Assembly: GCF_014191725.1 (NCBI RefSeq)
Contig: NZ_JACHWZ010000003.1
Location: 186,001-250,000 of the forward strand
DNA: 64,000 bases
Source of the DNA: Microbulbifer rhizosphaerae
Lineage (GTDB): Bacteria; Pseudomonadota; Gammaproteobacteria; Pseudomonadales; Cellvibrionaceae
Reading direction: 5' to 3'
Numbering within the stretch: position 1 is the stretch's first letter; the number at the start of each line of letters is the position of its first letter. Shown here in pieces: positions 62,701 to 64,000 of this stretch. Below the pieces are notes generated by a model. It saw only the letters and a program-made list of their open reading frames with translations. It was not told the origin of the DNA and did not search any database. The position numbers and the translations under genes were made by a program.

Positions 62701-64000
62701 CCGCGAGGGCGCGCGCACACTGCTGTCCGGCGAGAACAGCGCCGACAGCAACTCCATCATCCAGCGCAGGTTCCCCGACGCCATGCGCAGGTTCTGCAGT
62801 TCGTGCTCTGATTGCATGCGCGCCAGGTCGAAAATCCAATGCACCTGAGGCAGTGAGCGGCGGGAGCGCAGTACCGCCATGAGTTCCTGTCGAGATTTGC
62901 TGACCCCGGTCAGGTACGCGACTTCAACTTCCGACTGCGCCGGCACGGTCAGCTCGACACCGGTGGCGATCACCGGATCGAGGACCGCGCCGGTGGTGCC
63001 ACTGAAGCCCGCCAGCCCCTTCTGCAGTGCCTGGGGGCGTGCCGGGGAGCCGCCGCGCCCGAGGAAACGCCAGCGGTCCGTTTCCCAGGCGAGCCTGTGT
63101 TTCACCCCCGGCTGTACCAGCACGCTGTGACCCAGATAGATGGGCTTCTCCTCACTGCTGCGCGGCCGACGCCGGTAGAGCATGGTCTGCTCCTCGGGCA
63201 GGTGGTGGCTCTCCACGAAAAGTTTGGCGAAAGCCGGATGGCGGCGGTCCTCCTGTTCCGGGGCCAGCACCACTTCCGCATAGGTGCCCAGCAACAGGCG
63301 GCGCGGGCGCGCGCTCTCATTCTTGATGATCAGCCGGCGAACCTCCAGGTCGTGCTGGGAGCTGATGGCGATGCGCAGGCGGCAGAACAACTCGGACTCC
63401 CGCCGCTGGTACTCGATGCTGTGGGGCGCGAAGCTGGCGGCGCACAGGCTGGGGTCGGCGCCACAGGGGTCCAGGCCGATGGAAAAGAGAGTTCCCTTGT
63501 CCAGGTCGCGCACATAGCACCAGTGCCCGAACTGTTCCCTGGTGGGGTCCGGCTGCCAGCGGGTCAGGGCGATGTTGTGCCAATAGCTGCCGCCGCCGCC
63601 TTCAGCGCTGTTGATCAGGGTGTAGTGGCCGTTGGACAACAGGTTGTACTGCGGACGCACTCCGTGCAGGGTGGCCCACCAACTCTCCAGGGGCACGGCC
63701 GGGTGGAAACCGCGGACAGCACCGGGGCGGCTCCAGGGTACCGGTGCGGCGGGTGCGGAAGGGATGCGTTCGTGCAGCAGCGGCGTCAAACCGGCGATGC
63801 GCGGCTCCCGGTGAAAGCGCCGCAGCATGATGTCGGCGTGAAAGAAATTGTTCAGGGCCAGCATGATCATGCCCTGGTGGTGGCTCATATAGGAGCGCAC
63901 GGTGCGGGCCCTGCGCGGCGCGGCCTTCGCGGTGCGGCCGAAGTCGATCGCCTCGTACAGACCGTACTGACCGTAGCCGCCGTGGGTGCGCAATCCGCGC
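59800..64000 (-). CDS. NdvB/ChvB-like cyclic beta-glucan enzyme, GH94 part, N-terminus beyond window
   Basis: At least 1400 residues, open at the right edge. The visible part starts in a glycoamylase-like region (GGYGQYGLYEAIDFGR, SYMSHHQGMIML). Two GH94 beta-supersandwich regions follow, then an (alpha/alpha)6 catalytic domain with GYYQSSGAFGFRDQLQDVQ and the catalytic-acid motif GNGDWNDGFN near the last third. This is the arrangement of the C-terminal half of cyclic beta-1,2-glucan synthases and related GH94 phosphorylases. The glycosyltransferase half, if present, lies outside the window. It leads the archease-rtcB unit. The frame was not interrupted anywhere I could see. Confidence 0.88.
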   Translation of the reverse strand, partial: RGLRTHGGYGQYGLYEAIDFGRTAKAAPRRARTVRSYMSHHQGMIMLALNNFFHADIMLRRFHREPRIAGLTPLLHERIPSAPAAPVPWSRPGAVRGFHPAVPLESWWATLHGVRPQYNLLSNGHYTLINSAEGGGGSYWHNIALTRWQPDPTREQFGHWCYVRDLDKGTLFSIGLDPCGADPSLCAASFAPHSIEYQRRESELFCRLRIAISSQHDLEVRRLIIKNESARPRRLLLGTYAEVVLAPEQEDRRHPAFAKLFVESHHLPEEQTMLYRRRPRSSEEKPIYLGHSVLVQPGVKHRLAWETDRWRFLGRGGSPARPQALQKGLAGFSGTTGAVLDPVIATGVELTVPAQSEVEVAYLTGVSKSRQELMAVLRSRRSLPQVHWIFDLARMQSEHELQNLRMASGNLRWMMELLSALFSPDSSVRAPSRILGRGRQLQSSLWSRGISGDNPILLLQVQSSGEVAFAEPILQAHTYWCGRGIAIDLVIIDEDSAGYEQNTRDRLQYISTDVRGRTLRKLNGSVFIVPGRELPGEERERLMAAARVVLDSAAGPVSAQIAAPGVPQHLPPFVPVRPADYEPQPTPELERPEDLLFDNGIGGFSADGREYVLHLERGQRPPAPWVNVIANPSFGCLVTEAGSCCTWSGNSGEHRLTAWQNDPVRDPSGEVLYLRDEETAEVWSPTPAPRPADAPYQVRHGAGYTEYRHNSHGMEQAWRVFVHREAPVKIGRLTLTNSWDRPRRITATYYVEWVLGLTRAGTWPYIVSEFESHSEVLLARNTFTRDADAGVAFLAASLPVHGLTTDRTEFLGKSGGLHAPAAMFCIGLSGEVDHGGDPCAAYQVHIDLEPGATEQIYFVLGEGADRKRALELAEKFSDPQRAESTREEAEEFWEEYLGSVQIETPDKATDLLVNRWLPYQTLACRLWGRSGYYQSSGAFGFRDQLQDVQALLWTHPEWTREHILRAASRQFQDGDVLHWWHENPLRGVRTRCSDDLLWLPFVTAEYIRTTGDYSILEEWVSYLQGPPLEKDENERYTEYETSAETGSLYEHCCRAIERAGAVGPHGLPVIGNGDWNDGFNRISTTGRGESVWLGWFLVRVCRDMAPLCEHMGDGALANHYRELGENLKQQVEENGWDGAWYRRAYYDDGTPVGSEKSDECKIDLIAQTWSVLAPEKPVERAPMAMQSAYRHLVREEARQILLLAPPFNRTKKDPGYIKGYPPGIRENGGQYTHAATWAVWAAAGLRDSGRAWHLFDLLNPITHTSDAEGVQRYRTEPYVLAGDVYGVAPHVGRGGWTWYSGASAWLYRGALEVLLGLRVRGDNLEIKPCLPPSWERYRATLRRGNSSYDIEVENCGGCPEEIHELNLDGEKIDGPQIPFRDDGERHRVRIVFEAQGSGD

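Noticed and set aside
59476-62811. Two frames over 500 codons on the plus strand opposite GH94 and archease
   Set aside because: They are shadows of strong minus-strand genes and have no recognisable domains.

Overview
The window looks like chromosomal DNA of a GC-rich gammaproteobacterium. The evidence is family content: a VSP-1-like dncV locus, MlaC, YqjG, LpxR and LtrA relatives, a group 3b [NiFe] hydrogenase and an NdvB-type glucan enzyme. A marine Cellvibrionales genus such as Microbulbifer would fit, but that is a guess from gene content only. I saw no rRNA, tRNA or CRISPR array.

Layout. 0-1.1 kb: an AHH-nuclease toxin gene and its Imm11/DUF1629-type immunity gene, which is cut by the window edge. 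1.2-3.9 kb: three genes on the minus strand for a NadM-type NMN adenylyltransferase/Nudix protein, a PPP phosphatase and a DEDDh exonuclease. 4.2-10.2 kb: a complete type II CBASS operon (DUF2188 protein, CapV phospholipase, DncV-like cyclase, Cap2 E1/E2, Cap3 JAMM protease). It faces a divergent XRE repressor and ImmA/IrrE protease pair resembling CapH/CapP, and two matching 20-bp dyads lie between the two units. 10.4-19.4 kb: a mobile island carrying a TerB-domain membrane protein, a BrxD-like ATPase and an Lhr/BrxHI-like helicase. It lies between a 3' fragment of an integrase gene and a full paralogous integrase, and a divergent KfrA-like coiled-coil gene follows.

19.6-42.9 kb: a detoxification and aromatic or quinone stress region. 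It has four pirins, two isochorismatase-family hydrolases, two YtcJ-like amidohydrolases, two XapX membrane proteins, three LysR regulators, two DoxX copies, an MFS exporter, an outer-membrane barrel, LtrA, an LpxR-like deacylase, an AzoR-like reductase, a glutathionyl-hydroquinone reductase and an MlaC-like protein. One isochorismatase/amidohydrolase pair is cytoplasmic and the other carries signal peptides. The segment holding lysR and doxX was duplicated beside an IS91 transposase remnant, and the second lysR was largely lost.

43.0-48.4 kb: a second mobile zone with an IS1595 remnant, an integrase 3' fragment, a HEPN/DUF4145-like gene, a short integrase, a second KfrA-like gene and a larger integrase. 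Both kfrA-like genes carry the same 14-bp motif just upstream. 48.8-50.1 kb: an ArsR-SRPBCC-DoxX-like unit. 50.1-57.8 kb: a secreted CxxCH protein, then a hydrogenase operon in Pyrococcus order (beta, gamma, delta, alpha, maturation protease) with a cyclic-nucleotide-binding-domain gene inserted and a second such gene divergent from it. 57.9-64 kb: a GH94 cyclic-glucan-type enzyme running off the right edge, then archease and RtcB RNA ligase.

The most interesting parts are the operator-bearing regulatory switch on the CBASS operon, the TerB/ATPase/helicase island, and the repeated pairing of integrases with KfrA-like proteins that share an operator-like motif.
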